DNA of 64,000 bases from assembly GCF_018403245.1 (NCBI RefSeq), contig NZ_BOSH01000010.1:124001-188000 (forward strand), read 5' to 3'. Each line of letters starts with the position of its first letter. Position 1 is the first letter of the stretch. Both the position numbers and the translations under genes were made by a program. The notes under the pieces are model-generated. The model made no database searches. It saw nothing but the letters and a program-made list of their open reading frames with translations, and had not been told where the DNA came from. The stretch is from Paenibacillus sp. J2TS4 (GTDB lineage: Bacteria; Bacillota; Bacilli; Paenibacillales; NBRC-103111). Shown piece by piece: positions 17,124 through 25,185 of this stretch.

Positions 17124-17954
17124 TTATAAGAAAGAAGGATATTCCAACCCGTTAGGATCGTTAATGATGCCGAATTTGCGAAGCATCGCCGGGAGCTCGC
17201 GATTCCAAAAGTCCCAGTTATGCCCTCCGCCGCTTTCCTCGAAAGTATAATCGAAAGAAGTCCGTTTCATCATGTAATCACGGAAAGCGATATTCGTGTT
17301 ATATAACGGGTCGCCTTTCCCGCAGCTATGATAAATCCTAGGCTTGGGAACGTCTTTTTTATCCAATTCGTCGGCGACATGGAACAGATCATTTGCGGTA
17401 TTTTCCATTTCCTCTTTTCCGCCGAAAACGTTATAGAAATTTTCCTCAAAATCCGAAACGGTGAACATTGAACTCCGATTTGCCGCCTCCAAAGCTTCCG
17501 AAGGAGAGATTGCGCCGGAAAGGCAGCCGGCTGCGGCAAAGCGATCGGGACAATTCAGCGCTAGTTTCAAAGCTCCGTAACCGCCCATGGAAAGACCGGC
17601 TACATAATTGTCTTCCCGCTTATTGGAAGCTGGAAAGAAATTGCCTACAACGACCGGCAGCTCCTGCGAGAAAAACTTGAAATAACGGTGGCCGTGTTTG
17701 CTGTCCGTATAAAAACTTCTATGAGCATTCGGCATCACTACGATAATATCATAATCCCTCACCAACAGTTCAATAAGGCTTTTGCGGAGCCATGAAGTAT
17801 TGTCGTCGGAATGGCCGTGTAGAAGATATAGAACGGGATACTTTTTGTCCGGGTTAGGGATGTGCGGCTGCTGTCGCTTCTCTGGAAGAAGCACCGTCAT
17901 TGAACTGTCCATTCCCAATGTGTACGAAAAAAAATTGCAATTGATAAGTGCCAT
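17124..17954 (-). CDS. Alpha/beta-hydrolase esterase (tributyrin/acetyl-esterase-like)
   Basis: This 276-residue enzyme has the nucleophile elbow GLSMGGYGA (GxSxG) and HGHSDDNTSW near the oxyanion region; the catalytic His is likely in GGGHNWDFW. The opening MALINCNFFSYTLG is the usual start of the tributyrin-esterase (EstA-like) group, which supports ATG 17954 with AAAGGA 11 nt upstream instead of GTG 17963. No signal peptide is seen. Between a gluconate-type permease and its regulator, it may deacylate an imported ester or lactone-like sugar acid. Confidence 0.9.
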   Translation of the reverse strand: MALINCNFFSYTLGMDSSMTVLLPEKRQQPHIPNPDKKYPVLYLLHGHSDDNTSWLRKSLIELLVRDYDIIVVMPNAHRSFYTDSKHGHRYFKFFSQELPVVVGNFFPASNKREDNYVAGLSMGGYGALKLALNCPDRFAAAGCLSGAISPSEALEAANRSSMFTVSDFEENFYNVFGGKEEMENTANDLFHVADELDKKDVPKPRIYHSCGKGDPLYNTNIAFRDYMMKRTSFDYTFEESGGGHNWDFWNRELPAMLRKFGIINDPNGLEYPSFL

Positions 17955-17987
17955 ACCAAACACATCCTTTAATTTATGAAAATGTAA

Positions 17988-19355
17988 TTATGAAACGAAG
18001 AAGCTAATAAAAAGCAGAATAAAAAAAGTTACAAGTGCCGAAACTCCGGTAAATACGGTCCAAGATTTAAATGTAGATTTAATGTCAAGATTCAAATATT
18101 CCTTGAACATCCAGAAGCCGGAATCGTTGACGATCGAGAACGACGAGGCGCCGTTGGCGATAACCAGACCTACAAGCGCAAGATAGGTCGGCGACAGCGT
18201 TGCCGTTTGCGGCATCGCCGCCAAAATGCCCGCAGTCATCGTCATGGAAACAATGGCGGAACCGACGGAAATGCGCAGGGCCACCGCGATGACAAAGGCA
18301 ACGACGATCATCGGCATATTCAGGCCCGATACGAAGTCGCCGATCAACGTTCCCGTTCCGGAGTATTCGAGCATATATCTTAGGACGCCGCCGCCAGCCG
18401 TAACAAGAATAATGACCGCAACGGGGTTAAGAGCTTTTGTCATCATTTTCTCGATCTGTTCGGCTTTGAAACCGCGCCGGATCCCCAAAAAGTAAATGGC
18501 TAGAATGTTAGCGATGGTTAGCGCTACGAATGGCTGCCCGATAAATTTGCAAATCTCTTTGATAGCCGCAATGCCGTCCGAATCGGATTGAATCATCGCC
18601 GAACCTGTATTAAGCAAAATAAGCAAAATCGGAGACATTATAATAAGGAGCACGGTGCTGAAGGAAACCGATTTAATGTTGCTGTCCTTCTCGCTGGACA
18701 GAAACGTCTCCGGTACCGGAACGAATATTTTATTGCCGACGACTTTCCCCAAGAAATAACCCGACACAATCCAAGAAGGGATAACGACGATAATGGCGAT
18801 AAGCGTCATAATGCCAAGGTTTGCGCCGAGTTGCCCGGATATCAGGATGGGGCCGGGAGTCGGGGCGATCATTTGGGACAGGCCGATACCGGCAATCATC
18901 GGTATCGTAAATGCGAGGACCGACTTACCCGTTTGCTTGGCGACTTGAAAAACAAGAGGCAGCAGGATAATGAAAGCGGCATCATAAAAGACCGGAATGC
19001 CGACAAGCAGCGAAGTAATGCCAATTGCGAATACCGCTCTCTTCTCGCCGAATTTGCCAATTAAAGTGTTGGCCAGTACCTCGGCGGCCCCCGTTGCCGC
19101 AAGCAATCCGCCAAACATGGAACCGAGCCCGACAATCAGCGCGATGGATCCGAGCGTGTTGCTGATCCCTGTCGAGTACGCTTTCAAAATCATGTCGAGA
19201 GGCATACCGGACCCGAATCCGATAAATGCCGCGGCAATCAGGATAGAAATTAAGGAGTGAAGTTTGAGCTTGATAATCAAAAATAAAAGCAATGCAAGCC
19301 CGAGTAATGCAACGATCACCAGTCTGGTTGGATCCGCGACGAAAGTCGTGTCCAT
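17988..19355 (-). CDS. gntP: Gluconate:H+ symporter family permease
   Basis: This 455-residue membrane protein with about 12-14 helices belongs to the GntP family, with motifs such as GIPVFYDAAFIILLPL and ISQ-like GIGLSQMIAPTPGPIL. These transporters import gluconate or related sugar acids with protons. The ATG follows AAGGAGGAA. It heads an operon with the esterase (33 nt later) and the GntR regulator. The symbol denotes family; the true substrate is not known. Confidence 0.93.
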   Translation of the reverse strand: MDTTFVADPTRLVIVALLGLALLLFLIIKLKLHSLISILIAAAFIGFGSGMPLDMILKAYSTGISNTLGSIALIVGLGSMFGGLLAATGAAEVLANTLIGKFGEKRAVFAIGITSLLVGIPVFYDAAFIILLPLVFQVAKQTGKSVLAFTIPMIAGIGLSQMIAPTPGPILISGQLGANLGIMTLIAIIVVIPSWIVSGYFLGKVVGNKIFVPVPETFLSSEKDSNIKSVSFSTVLLIIMSPILLILLNTGSAMIQSDSDGIAAIKEICKFIGQPFVALTIANILAIYFLGIRRGFKAEQIEKMMTKALNPVAVIILVTAGGGVLRYMLEYSGTGTLIGDFVSGLNMPMIVVAFVIAVALRISVGSAIVSMTMTAGILAAMPQTATLSPTYLALVGLVIANGASSFSIVNDSGFWMFKEYLNLDIKSTFKSWTVFTGVSALVTFFILLFISFFVS

Positions 19356-19409
19356 TGATTATTCCTCCTTGTAGAAAAATAATAGCTGTGTTATTGAAAT
19401 GAAAATTTC

Positions 19410-19430
19410 ATAACTTAACTAATGTGTTAT
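19410..19430 (-). promoter_or_regulatory. Operator 1 upstream of gntP
   Basis: ATAAC (19410-19414) and GTTAT (19426-19430) bracket a core shared with operator 2 (AACTAATGTGTT). On the minus strand a TTGACT-like -35 lies just upstream, so binding would block transcription of gntP. Confidence 0.65.
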
Positions 19431-19474
19431 GCATCCATTTAGTCAAGTTTATAGCGGTATTATGTTTAGATCAT

Positions 19475-19495
19475 ATAACACAACTAATGTGTTGT
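19475..19495 (-). promoter_or_regulatory. Operator 2 upstream of gntP
   Basis: AACACA (19477-19482) and TGTGTT (19488-19493) form a perfect palindrome with a 5-bp centre. It lies 65 bp from operator 1 in the same orientation. Such spacing would suit cooperative or looping repression by the FCD regulator encoded in the operon. Confidence 0.65.
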
Positions 19496-19535
19496 TTCAG
19501 TATATTCCTGTTCGTTTTATTTGTCAACAGAGTTC

Positions 19536-19640
19536 TTAACCTGGTTTCTTAACCTGCAGGCTGTTCCAAAATTCCTCAATAAGCACTGGCATTGCATTAC
19601 CCATTTTCATGCCTTTCAAATAGCTCACATGCTGGGCGCA
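19536..19640 (-). pseudogene. Possible protein C-terminal remnant
   Basis: A 34-residue open stretch without a start contains SYLKGMKMGNAMPVLIEEFW before a stop. The GNAMPV pattern loosely recalls the last motif of cytosine-5 DNA methyltransferases, but this is too short to call. It is followed on the opposite side by a strong hairpin. Confidence 0.2.
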
Positions 19641-19642
19641 TA

Positions 19643-19680
19643 ACAAAGGACATCTTCGTGAGAACGAAGATGTCCTTTGT
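19643..19680. terminator. Strong hairpin between gntP and TraB-like genes
   Basis: ACAAAGGACATCTTCG pairs perfectly with CGAAGATGTCCTTTGT around a 6-nt loop. It lies 27 nt beyond the stop of the minus-strand TraB-like gene and probably terminates it. Confidence 0.75.
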
Positions 19681-19707
19681 TCACATTACAGGCCGTCTTT
19701 AGTCATG

Positions 19708-21102
19708 CTATTGAATAAATTCGACAGTGTAGCCTTTATCCTTCAATTGGTCGATGATCAGGCCCTCAATGACGAAATGGCCTGCGCCCACTACAACAAA
19801 GGAGGTATTCTCTCCCTCTTGTTCAAGCAATTCAGCCAGCTTCTTAGCCATGTTCGTATCCCGTTCCCCGAACAGCCGCTGAGCCGATTCGCTTTTAACA
19901 TCCGCGGAATTAAGGAAGGATTCAGCAAAGCTGTCCAAATCTCCCTGGGCCCAGTATTGCTGCCACAGGCGGAATTGTTCGGCAGTATCGTCGTCTTCGG
20001 ATGGGTTCAGGATGGCATCCAACGCCTGGTTCAATTCTTCCTCCTGGACTTCCGGGGCTATATTATTGAACAGATCTCCTTGCAGCTTAAAGCCCTCCAG
20101 CTCATGAATCGGCTTCCCGGTCAGAAGCGCACTCTGCAAGAAGTATAGATCTACTCCCAGAGCCTGGGCCAATGCAAGATTTTCAGTAGTATTCGAAAGG
20201 GAGAACAGCGATAAATTGTTCGTCACTACCCATGGCTTGAAGGTATCGAATGCATTTGCGTGAAGTCCCAGCAGTTCGTTAACCTCTTGCAGCTTCTCAT
20301 ACGTTTCTTGGGAGACATGATTCTTCAAGGTCGTCCCATCGTTATACACCGTTAACTGGGTAAAATAGTTCAGCGGTTCCGGGTCCTCGGTCACCATATT
20401 CACTTCCACCCAAAGGTCGTCGGAGGCTGCGAAGGCGTCTCTGACTTCTTTATCTACCGGGTACATTTCCGGGGATCCCAGATGAATCGAACCCAACAAA
20501 TAAAGGGTATTGTCTCCATGGGTCGCTTTCCAGAAGAGTCCTTGAGCTCCTCCTTGTACGGTATCATATGTATACTCAACCAGCCGGCTGGCCAATACGG
20601 CAGCTTGTTCAACCGTGCAGGGCTGCTCCAGTTCCAGGCCGCGGCCCGTTCCTTCGATAATGCCCTTGTGCTGCAGGTATTCAACCGGAGTAGATTTATC
20701 GAACTCAAAAGCCTCCGGCAGCTCATATTGCGCCAATAAAGCGTGCAAGGAAAGAACGACGGTTTCCCTAGTCATCGCCGCTTCGGCTAATGATGGCAGC
20801 TCCAGCTCCCCTTGCTTGCTTAGGCCCAGCTTATCCAGCTTTGCCGCTGTATCCTCGAGCAAGGACTGGAATTTGTCTGCGGTAATCGCTTGTTGGAATG
20901 TTCCATCGTAATACCAATCTAACGGAAAGATCCCGTATTTCTCCCCTTCGTGAAGGGTGCCTATGGACCACGGACTGATATCCGGAACGGGCATCTGCGC
21001 TTCGTCAGCCTGCGCGGTTAATGCACTTCCAAGTATAATTGTGGAGCCCAGCAAACTGCTGGTTAAAACACGACCCAGTTTTCCCCATAAACTTCGTTTC
21101 AT
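19708..21102 (-). CDS. Secreted TraB/GumN-family protein
   Basis: This 464-residue protein starts with a signal peptide (KR-rich start, hydrophobic helix, then SALTAQADE, likely cleaved after TAQA). Residues about 190-460 form a TraB/PrgY/GumN domain with LLGSIHLG near its start and VVGAGHF near its end, the conserved glycine-histidine motifs of the family. The N-terminal 180 residues resemble surface-layer-homology-like repeats only weakly. The function of bacterial GumN proteins is unclear; a metalloprotease-like role has been proposed. The ATG follows GGGAGGAG. Confidence 0.85.
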   Translation of the reverse strand: MKRSLWGKLGRVLTSSLLGSTIILGSALTAQADEAQMPVPDISPWSIGTLHEGEKYGIFPLDWYYDGTFQQAITADKFQSLLEDTAAKLDKLGLSKQGELELPSLAEAAMTRETVVLSLHALLAQYELPEAFEFDKSTPVEYLQHKGIIEGTGRGLELEQPCTVEQAAVLASRLVEYTYDTVQGGAQGLFWKATHGDNTLYLLGSIHLGSPEMYPVDKEVRDAFAASDDLWVEVNMVTEDPEPLNYFTQLTVYNDGTTLKNHVSQETYEKLQEVNELLGLHANAFDTFKPWVVTNNLSLFSLSNTTENLALAQALGVDLYFLQSALLTGKPIHELEGFKLQGDLFNNIAPEVQEEELNQALDAILNPSEDDDTAEQFRLWQQYWAQGDLDSFAESFLNSADVKSESAQRLFGERDTNMAKKLAELLEQEGENTSFVVVGAGHFVIEGLIIDQLKDKGYTVEFIQ

Positions 21103-21469
21103 GCTCTAACATTCTCCTCCCACCGTAAATAAATATACAAGCTAATTTACAAGCCAAACCTAATTATAACTTATGCCAACCATGTATAACAGGCTGGATG
21201 CGAACTTTAAATGCAATTTTAAGAGGGTATATTAGAATTACTGGATACCCGGCATAAGGAGACGCTTCAGCAGCAACACACCATAGCAATTTCTGATCCA
21301 TCGAAGCCGATACCGGTAATAATAAATGACATATCCACGATTGGCTCCCCCCCAAACCTTCTATTTGTCCACGTTCAGGCCCGAGCCCTCTTTGATTAGA
21401 AACTTTTGAGCGTTGATCTTTTGATTGATAAAATTATCATTAATGAACCTATGGTGACGGTCATATTGA
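21103..21469. other. Intergenic, no gene seen
   Basis: This 367-bp stretch separates two minus-strand genes. Short frames lack ribosome sites, and I recognise no promoter or hairpin of note apart from the presumed TraB-like promoter. Confidence 0.4.
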
Positions 21470-21733
21470 TTAGCGGCTCTTGACTAGAAGCTCGACCGCT
21501 TCCTTCACAAGCCTGCCGGTGTCCTGTCCTTGTGCCTTTTCCTCTACAATGCATTGCTCCAAGTTAACGGCTACAATGTAGGCCATCGCCTTGTCGGCTG
21601 CACTGCGTACGGCGGACAATTGGGCGACAACCTCCTTGCAGTCTTTGCCCTCCTCCATCATTTTTGCAATGCCGCGAATCTGTCCTTCCATTCGCTTAAG
21701 CCGCCGCATCACGCTATCATCATACTCCGTCAT
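21470..21733 (-). CDS. CsoR/FrmR-family repressor, CstR-like persulfide sensor
   Basis: This 87-residue all-helical repressor has Cys32 and Cys61, the pair that links in the family. The copper-sensing CsoR has His four residues before the second Cys; here that position is Asn57 (NLEQC), as in CstR, which senses per- and polysulfides. The ATG follows GGAGGAA. It ends a minus-strand sulfur cluster and probably represses it at the three operators near 22.4, 25.1 and 26.4 kb. The assignment as CstR-like is inference from residues plus context. Confidence 0.9.
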   Translation of the reverse strand: MTEYDDSVMRRLKRMEGQIRGIAKMMEEGKDCKEVVAQLSAVRSAADKAMAYIVAVNLEQCIVEEKAQGQDTGRLVKEAVELLVKSR

Positions 21734-21884
21734 GACTATTCCTCCATTCGATTTCCGGTAAAAAAACTCCTAACGGAGCCTGCTCGAAGACGAATAACCC
21801 GGTATTAGAGGTTGCTTTTTATGCCAATAGGAATCTTCCTTACATCGTATTAACGCTGTAAAGAATTTAAAGATTCCTATGTGG

Positions 21885-22370
21885 TTAAATAAACAAGTTC
21901 ACCTTTGCATGGGTAGCATCCCCCAAATAAGCGGCTACTCCTGCGTACTCCAATCCGTCGATCAGCTCCTCTTGCTGTAATCCAAGCAGATCCATCGTCA
22001 TAGTACAAGCCACCAGTTTCACCCCCTGCTCTTGAGCCAGCTCAATCAGCTGTGGAAGAGAGAGCGCGTTATGTTTTTTCATAACGTGCTTGATCATTTG
22101 AGGACCGACACCGGCAAAATTCATCTTCGATAGGCCTAATTTATTGGCTCCCCGCGGCATCATCCAGCCAAATGCTTTTTCAAGCAGGCCTTTCTTCGTT
22201 TTGACAACCTCGTCCTTGCGAAGAGTATTCAACCCCCAAAAGGTGAAAAAAATCGTTACGTCATGATCATAAGCTGCTGCCCCGTTAGCAATTATAAAAG
22301 CGGCAATAGCTTTGTCCAAATCACCACTGAATAGAACAATCGTCGTTTTTTCCTTGCTAGAGTTGTCCAT
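21885..22370 (-). CDS. DsrE/DsrF-like sulfur-carrier protein
   Basis: This 161-residue protein has the DsrE_2 fold pattern: TIVLFSGDLDKAIAAFIIANGA, FFTFWGLNTLR and a conserved cysteine in KLVACTMTMDLLG that could carry a persulfide. The start ATG 22370 follows AAGGAGTG; an upstream in-frame ATG at 22400 would lie inside the operator. It is the first gene after operator 1 and is followed by the CstR-like gene. Relatives work with TusA and rhodanese in sulfur trafficking. Confidence 0.92.
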   Translation of the reverse strand: MDNSSKEKTTIVLFSGDLDKAIAAFIIANGAAAYDHDVTIFFTFWGLNTLRKDEVVKTKKGLLEKAFGWMMPRGANKLGLSKMNFAGVGPQMIKHVMKKHNALSLPQLIELAQEQGVKLVACTMTMDLLGLQQEELIDGLEYAGVAAYLGDATHAKVNLFI

Positions 22371-22390
22371 GGAATCACTCCTTAAGTCTG

Positions 22391-22443
22391 TATAATACAT
22401 ATACCCCTATATGTATTATACGTCCTAACACCATCTAAAGCAA
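22391..22443 (-). promoter_or_regulatory. CstR-type operator 1 and promoter of dsrE-cstR
   Basis: A palindrome spans 22391-22420 with perfect 13-bp arms (TATAATACATATA and its complement) around CCCC. On the minus strand the arm supplies the -10 TATAAT (22420-22415), with -35 TTGCTT (22443-22438) 17 bp upstream. Repressor binding would occlude the promoter. Confidence 0.8.
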
Positions 22444-22514
22444 TTGAAATTCCTGTCATAGTCCTTCAAGAACATGACAATAGAGGCCAAGCGTGAAAAA
22501 TCATAGAGTCTTGC

Positions 22515-22688
22515 TGCAAAAGTACATCCGTTTTGACCCGAATCCGCTCGTTTTTAATCATCGCCTGTAAAAATACAGTAAAATATTTCGATTCATCCAT
22601 TATTAGGAAAATACGTCCGAATCTACTGTATTTTTGCATTACTTTCATCGAAATAGGTCCTATATCACCAAATGACTGTACTTTTGCA
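22515..22688. repeat. Nested inverted-repeat element
   Basis: TGCAAAAGTACA (22515-22526) and its inverse TGTACTTTTGCA (22677-22688) bound 174 bp. Inside, TGTAAAAATACAGTA (22566-22580) and TACTGTATTTTTGCA (22624-22638) form a second inverted pair related to the ends. No coding frame is convincing. It resembles a palindromic intergenic repeat. Confidence 0.55.
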
Positions 22689-22799
22689 ATCCACATAAAA
22701 TCTGGAGATACTGGATGTGCTGGAAAAGCTGATGGTCAACCGAGTTTTAGAAAAGTCTTCCTCCCTCACCATAAAGGTCTCCTTCTTTTCTATTCAAGT

Positions 22800-22830
22800 A
22801 AGAAGCGACCACCTTGTGTGATCGCTTCTT
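22800..22830 (-). terminator. Hairpin after the stand-alone tusA
   Basis: AAGAAGCGAcCAC pairs with GTGaTCGCTTCTT with one mismatch, 22 nt beyond the tusA stop. No strong T-run follows. It separates the tusA unit from the dsrE-cstR unit. Confidence 0.55.
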
Positions 22831-22852
22831 GCCATCTAAAAGTTTAACCACG

Positions 22853-23080
22853 CTAAACCTTTTTGACATAAAATTTGTACACGCCGTTCTCTTCCTCATG
22901 CTTGATCAGTTCGTGATTCGTTTGCTTGACCCAGGCTTGAAAGTCATTAAGAGAGCCTTTATCCGTAGACAGGACTTCCATAATCTGTCCCGGCTCCAAG
23001 CTGTCCAAAGCCTTCTTCGCCTTAACGATCGGCATCGGACAAGCCATCCCTTTAGTATCCACCACAACATTTGCTTCCAT
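22853..23080 (-). CDS. TusA-family sulfurtransferase
   Basis: This 75-residue protein has the CPMPIVK motif with active-site Cys14 and the usual TusA length. TusA proteins carry sulfur as a cysteine persulfide between donors such as rhodanese and acceptors. The ATG follows GGGAGGG. It lies 87 nt downstream of the rhodanese-metallohydrolase gene in the same direction and is likely in one transcript with it. Confidence 0.94.
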   Translation of the reverse strand: MEANVVVDTKGMACPMPIVKAKKALDSLEPGQIMEVLSTDKGSLNDFQAWVKQTNHELIKHEEENGVYKFYVKKV

Positions 23081-23167
23081 TAGTAATACCCTCCCGTTGT
23101 TAGAATCGATTTATCATTAATCTAGTATTTTCGTGTTTATCGGTTCAATTTTCCGTTTTTTTGCTGT

Positions 23168-24316
23168 TTATTTATCATGAACCGCGCATCGGTTCGGGCC
23201 GATTTCCATTTCTTGCTGTTCGTCGGGGGACGGCTCGATTCTCCCCATATTGGTTTGCCTGATTTCTTGGTAGGCATTGGGATGCTGCGGCAAGTTCTCT
23301 GTCACCGTGCGGCGAAATTCCTCTTCATCGGGGATCTGCAACCCCGGATTGGTTTGGTTTAAATCCCCTAATCGGGCGGATACTCGTCCGCCTTCTCCCA
23401 GCTCCGATACTTTGCCAAAATGGGCAGGCAGCACGATCAAATCGTCTGACAGCTCTTTATACCGGTTATACAATGTATTGCGCAGATCTCTAACCCAGTC
23501 CCCTGCTTTGCCTGCCAAGTCGGGACGGCCAATCGACTCGATGAATAAAATATCGCCTGTCAGCAGGTAGCGATCGTCTACAATAAGCGACGTGCTCCCA
23601 ATTGTATGGCCTGGCGAATACAAGGGCTGGATCTTGATTTCAGTGCTTCCGACCCGGATCGTCTGACCTTCCTCCAGTCGGGAGTAAGGGAACACCACTT
23701 CTTCCGCGTCTTTTGGCGGCAGCCAATAAGTTGCTCCCCCCTTCTCGGCGAGCGCTCTTCCACCCGATATATGGTCAGCGTGAAGATGGGTATCTATCGT
23801 ATGCTTAATCTGCAGCCCATGCTCTTTGGCAAAGCTTTCATATACTTCGGTCATTCGGAGCGTATCCACCAGCGCAGCCTCGCCGTTCGACACAATCATA
23901 TAAGAAAGACAGCCCTTGCCGATCCGCACGAACTGATAAATTGAGCCGCCGTCCTTAAGCTCTCCTATATGGACAGGCTCCAGATGCTCACTCCACGACT
24001 TCATGCCGCCCTTCAGATAGTAGACTTCCCTGCGTCCGGCCTCCGCAATTTGCTCAGCGATGAATTTGGATGAGCCCTCCTTGGCGCAGACAACCAGCAC
24101 CTTAGGACCGTCGGGAATGCGTTCCAGCACCGAATCCACACCATCGAGCAATTCAAAATAGGGAGTATTAAAGATTTCGGTACGCCCGCCCTCAATTTTC
24201 CAATCATTGAAATCCGTTTCGTTGCGGACATCGAGAATTAATAGCTCTTCATGATTCAAAACGATACGAGTTAATTCCTGTGCGGTCATTGGCTGAATCT
24301 CGGTTGCACTCGTCAT
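23168..24316 (-). CDS. Rhodanese-metallo-beta-lactamase fusion, probable persulfide dioxygenase
   Basis: This 382-residue protein has an N-terminal rhodanese domain (about 1-115, Cys77 in VVCAKEG) and a metallo-beta-lactamase domain (about 120-345). Iron or zinc ligands are visible in H177-L-H179-A-D181-H182, SPGHTIGS and TGDILF. Persulfide dioxygenases of this class oxidise glutathione or CoA persulfide to sulfite. The order rhodanese then MBL is the reverse of staphylococcal CstB. The ATG follows AGGAGAG. The neighbouring TauE exporter could remove the sulfite. Confidence 0.92.
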   Translation of the reverse strand: MTSATEIQPMTAQELTRIVLNHEELLILDVRNETDFNDWKIEGGRTEIFNTPYFELLDGVDSVLERIPDGPKVLVVCAKEGSSKFIAEQIAEAGRREVYYLKGGMKSWSEHLEPVHIGELKDGGSIYQFVRIGKGCLSYMIVSNGEAALVDTLRMTEVYESFAKEHGLQIKHTIDTHLHADHISGGRALAEKGGATYWLPPKDAEEVVFPYSRLEEGQTIRVGSTEIKIQPLYSPGHTIGSTSLIVDDRYLLTGDILFIESIGRPDLAGKAGDWVRDLRNTLYNRYKELSDDLIVLPAHFGKVSELGEGGRVSARLGDLNQTNPGLQIPDEEEFRRTVTENLPQHPNAYQEIRQTNMGRIEPSPDEQQEMEIGPNRCAVHDK

Positions 24317-24475
24317 GGGTCATCTCTCCTTTATGGGTTAGAAACGATAGCGTGATATTGGCATCCTTGGCGTAATTCAGGAAGGCGCCGCCCCGCGACA
24401 TCCATGCCTTTTTGATATGATTACTTCTTGTTCCGAATTATTTGCTTGCTCTGGTCTCTTCTGACGCCGCTCCTT

Positions 24476-25057
24476 TTAGGAAAGCTTGTCCGTTGATCCT
24501 GTCCAGCCGGACATTCCAGGAACAATGTTGAACACTTCCTCGAAGCCTTGACCCGCGAGTAATTGGCAGGCCATATCGCTGCGGGCACCTGTGCGGCAAA
24601 CCACATGAATGGGTTGATCAGGATTCAACTCCTGAATCCGGTTCTCCAGCTCGCCAAGAGGAATCGAAATCGCCCCGGGTATATGGCTGAAAGCATACTC
24701 CGCCGGTTCACGCACATCGAGCACCGTTAGCGGCTCTTGCGCCTCAAGCTTCTTCAGAAGCTCCTCGTTAGTCATCTTGTTAGGGAACCTCACTTCTTCT
24801 TTCAATTCATCGGGGCTTGCTTTACGAAGATAATGTTTCAGGACTTCCCCCTCATTAACCGTTCCCAAGTATTGATGACCTGTAGTTTGGGCCCACCCTT
24901 GAATATCCGCGAGCGAGCCTCTATCTGTCGCTTGAACCTCAATCACTTGCCCGGAACTTATTTGATCCATTGCTTTCTTAGTTCTGACGATGGGCATCGG
25001 GCAGGAGAGCCCTTTACAATCCAGCGCCAGATCTGCGCGAATAGCATGTGCGGACAT
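24476..25057 (-). CDS. TusA-rhodanese fusion sulfurtransferase
   Basis: This 193-residue protein joins a TusA domain (Cys19 in LSCPMPIV) to a rhodanese domain (about 95-190, active-site Cys154 in VVCRTGARSD). Both catalytic cysteines are present, so sulfur could be passed between domains, as proposed for CstA. The ATG follows GGAGG. It is the first gene after operator 2 and precedes the rhodanese-MBL gene by about 160 nt. Confidence 0.93.
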   Translation of the reverse strand: MSAHAIRADLALDCKGLSCPMPIVRTKKAMDQISSGQVIEVQATDRGSLADIQGWAQTTGHQYLGTVNEGEVLKHYLRKASPDELKEEVRFPNKMTNEELLKKLEAQEPLTVLDVREPAEYAFSHIPGAISIPLGELENRIQELNPDQPIHVVCRTGARSDMACQLLAGQGFEEVFNIVPGMSGWTGSTDKLS

Positions 25058-25100
25058 TTTCCATAACCTCCGATTTTATGTCTTTCACCCTGTTTATACT

Positions 25101-25121
25101 TATACACCTATAGGTATTATA
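25101..25121 (-). promoter_or_regulatory. CstR-type operator 2
   Basis: On the minus strand TATAATACCTATAGGTGTAT matches operator 3 almost exactly. The leading TATAAT (25121-25116) is the probable -10; a TTGACA lies 20 bp upstream, longer than usual. It sits 44 bp before the TusA-rhodanese start. Confidence 0.75.
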
Positions 25122-25185
25122 TTGACTAAAAATTTTTTTACTGTCAAGTATTCGTTTGTTAAACGGGCCTTTCTGTGCACCAAAG

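Noticed and set aside
21164..21355. 63-codon minus-strand frame upstream of the TraB-like gene
   Set aside because: No ribosome site and no recognisable family pattern; likely chance.
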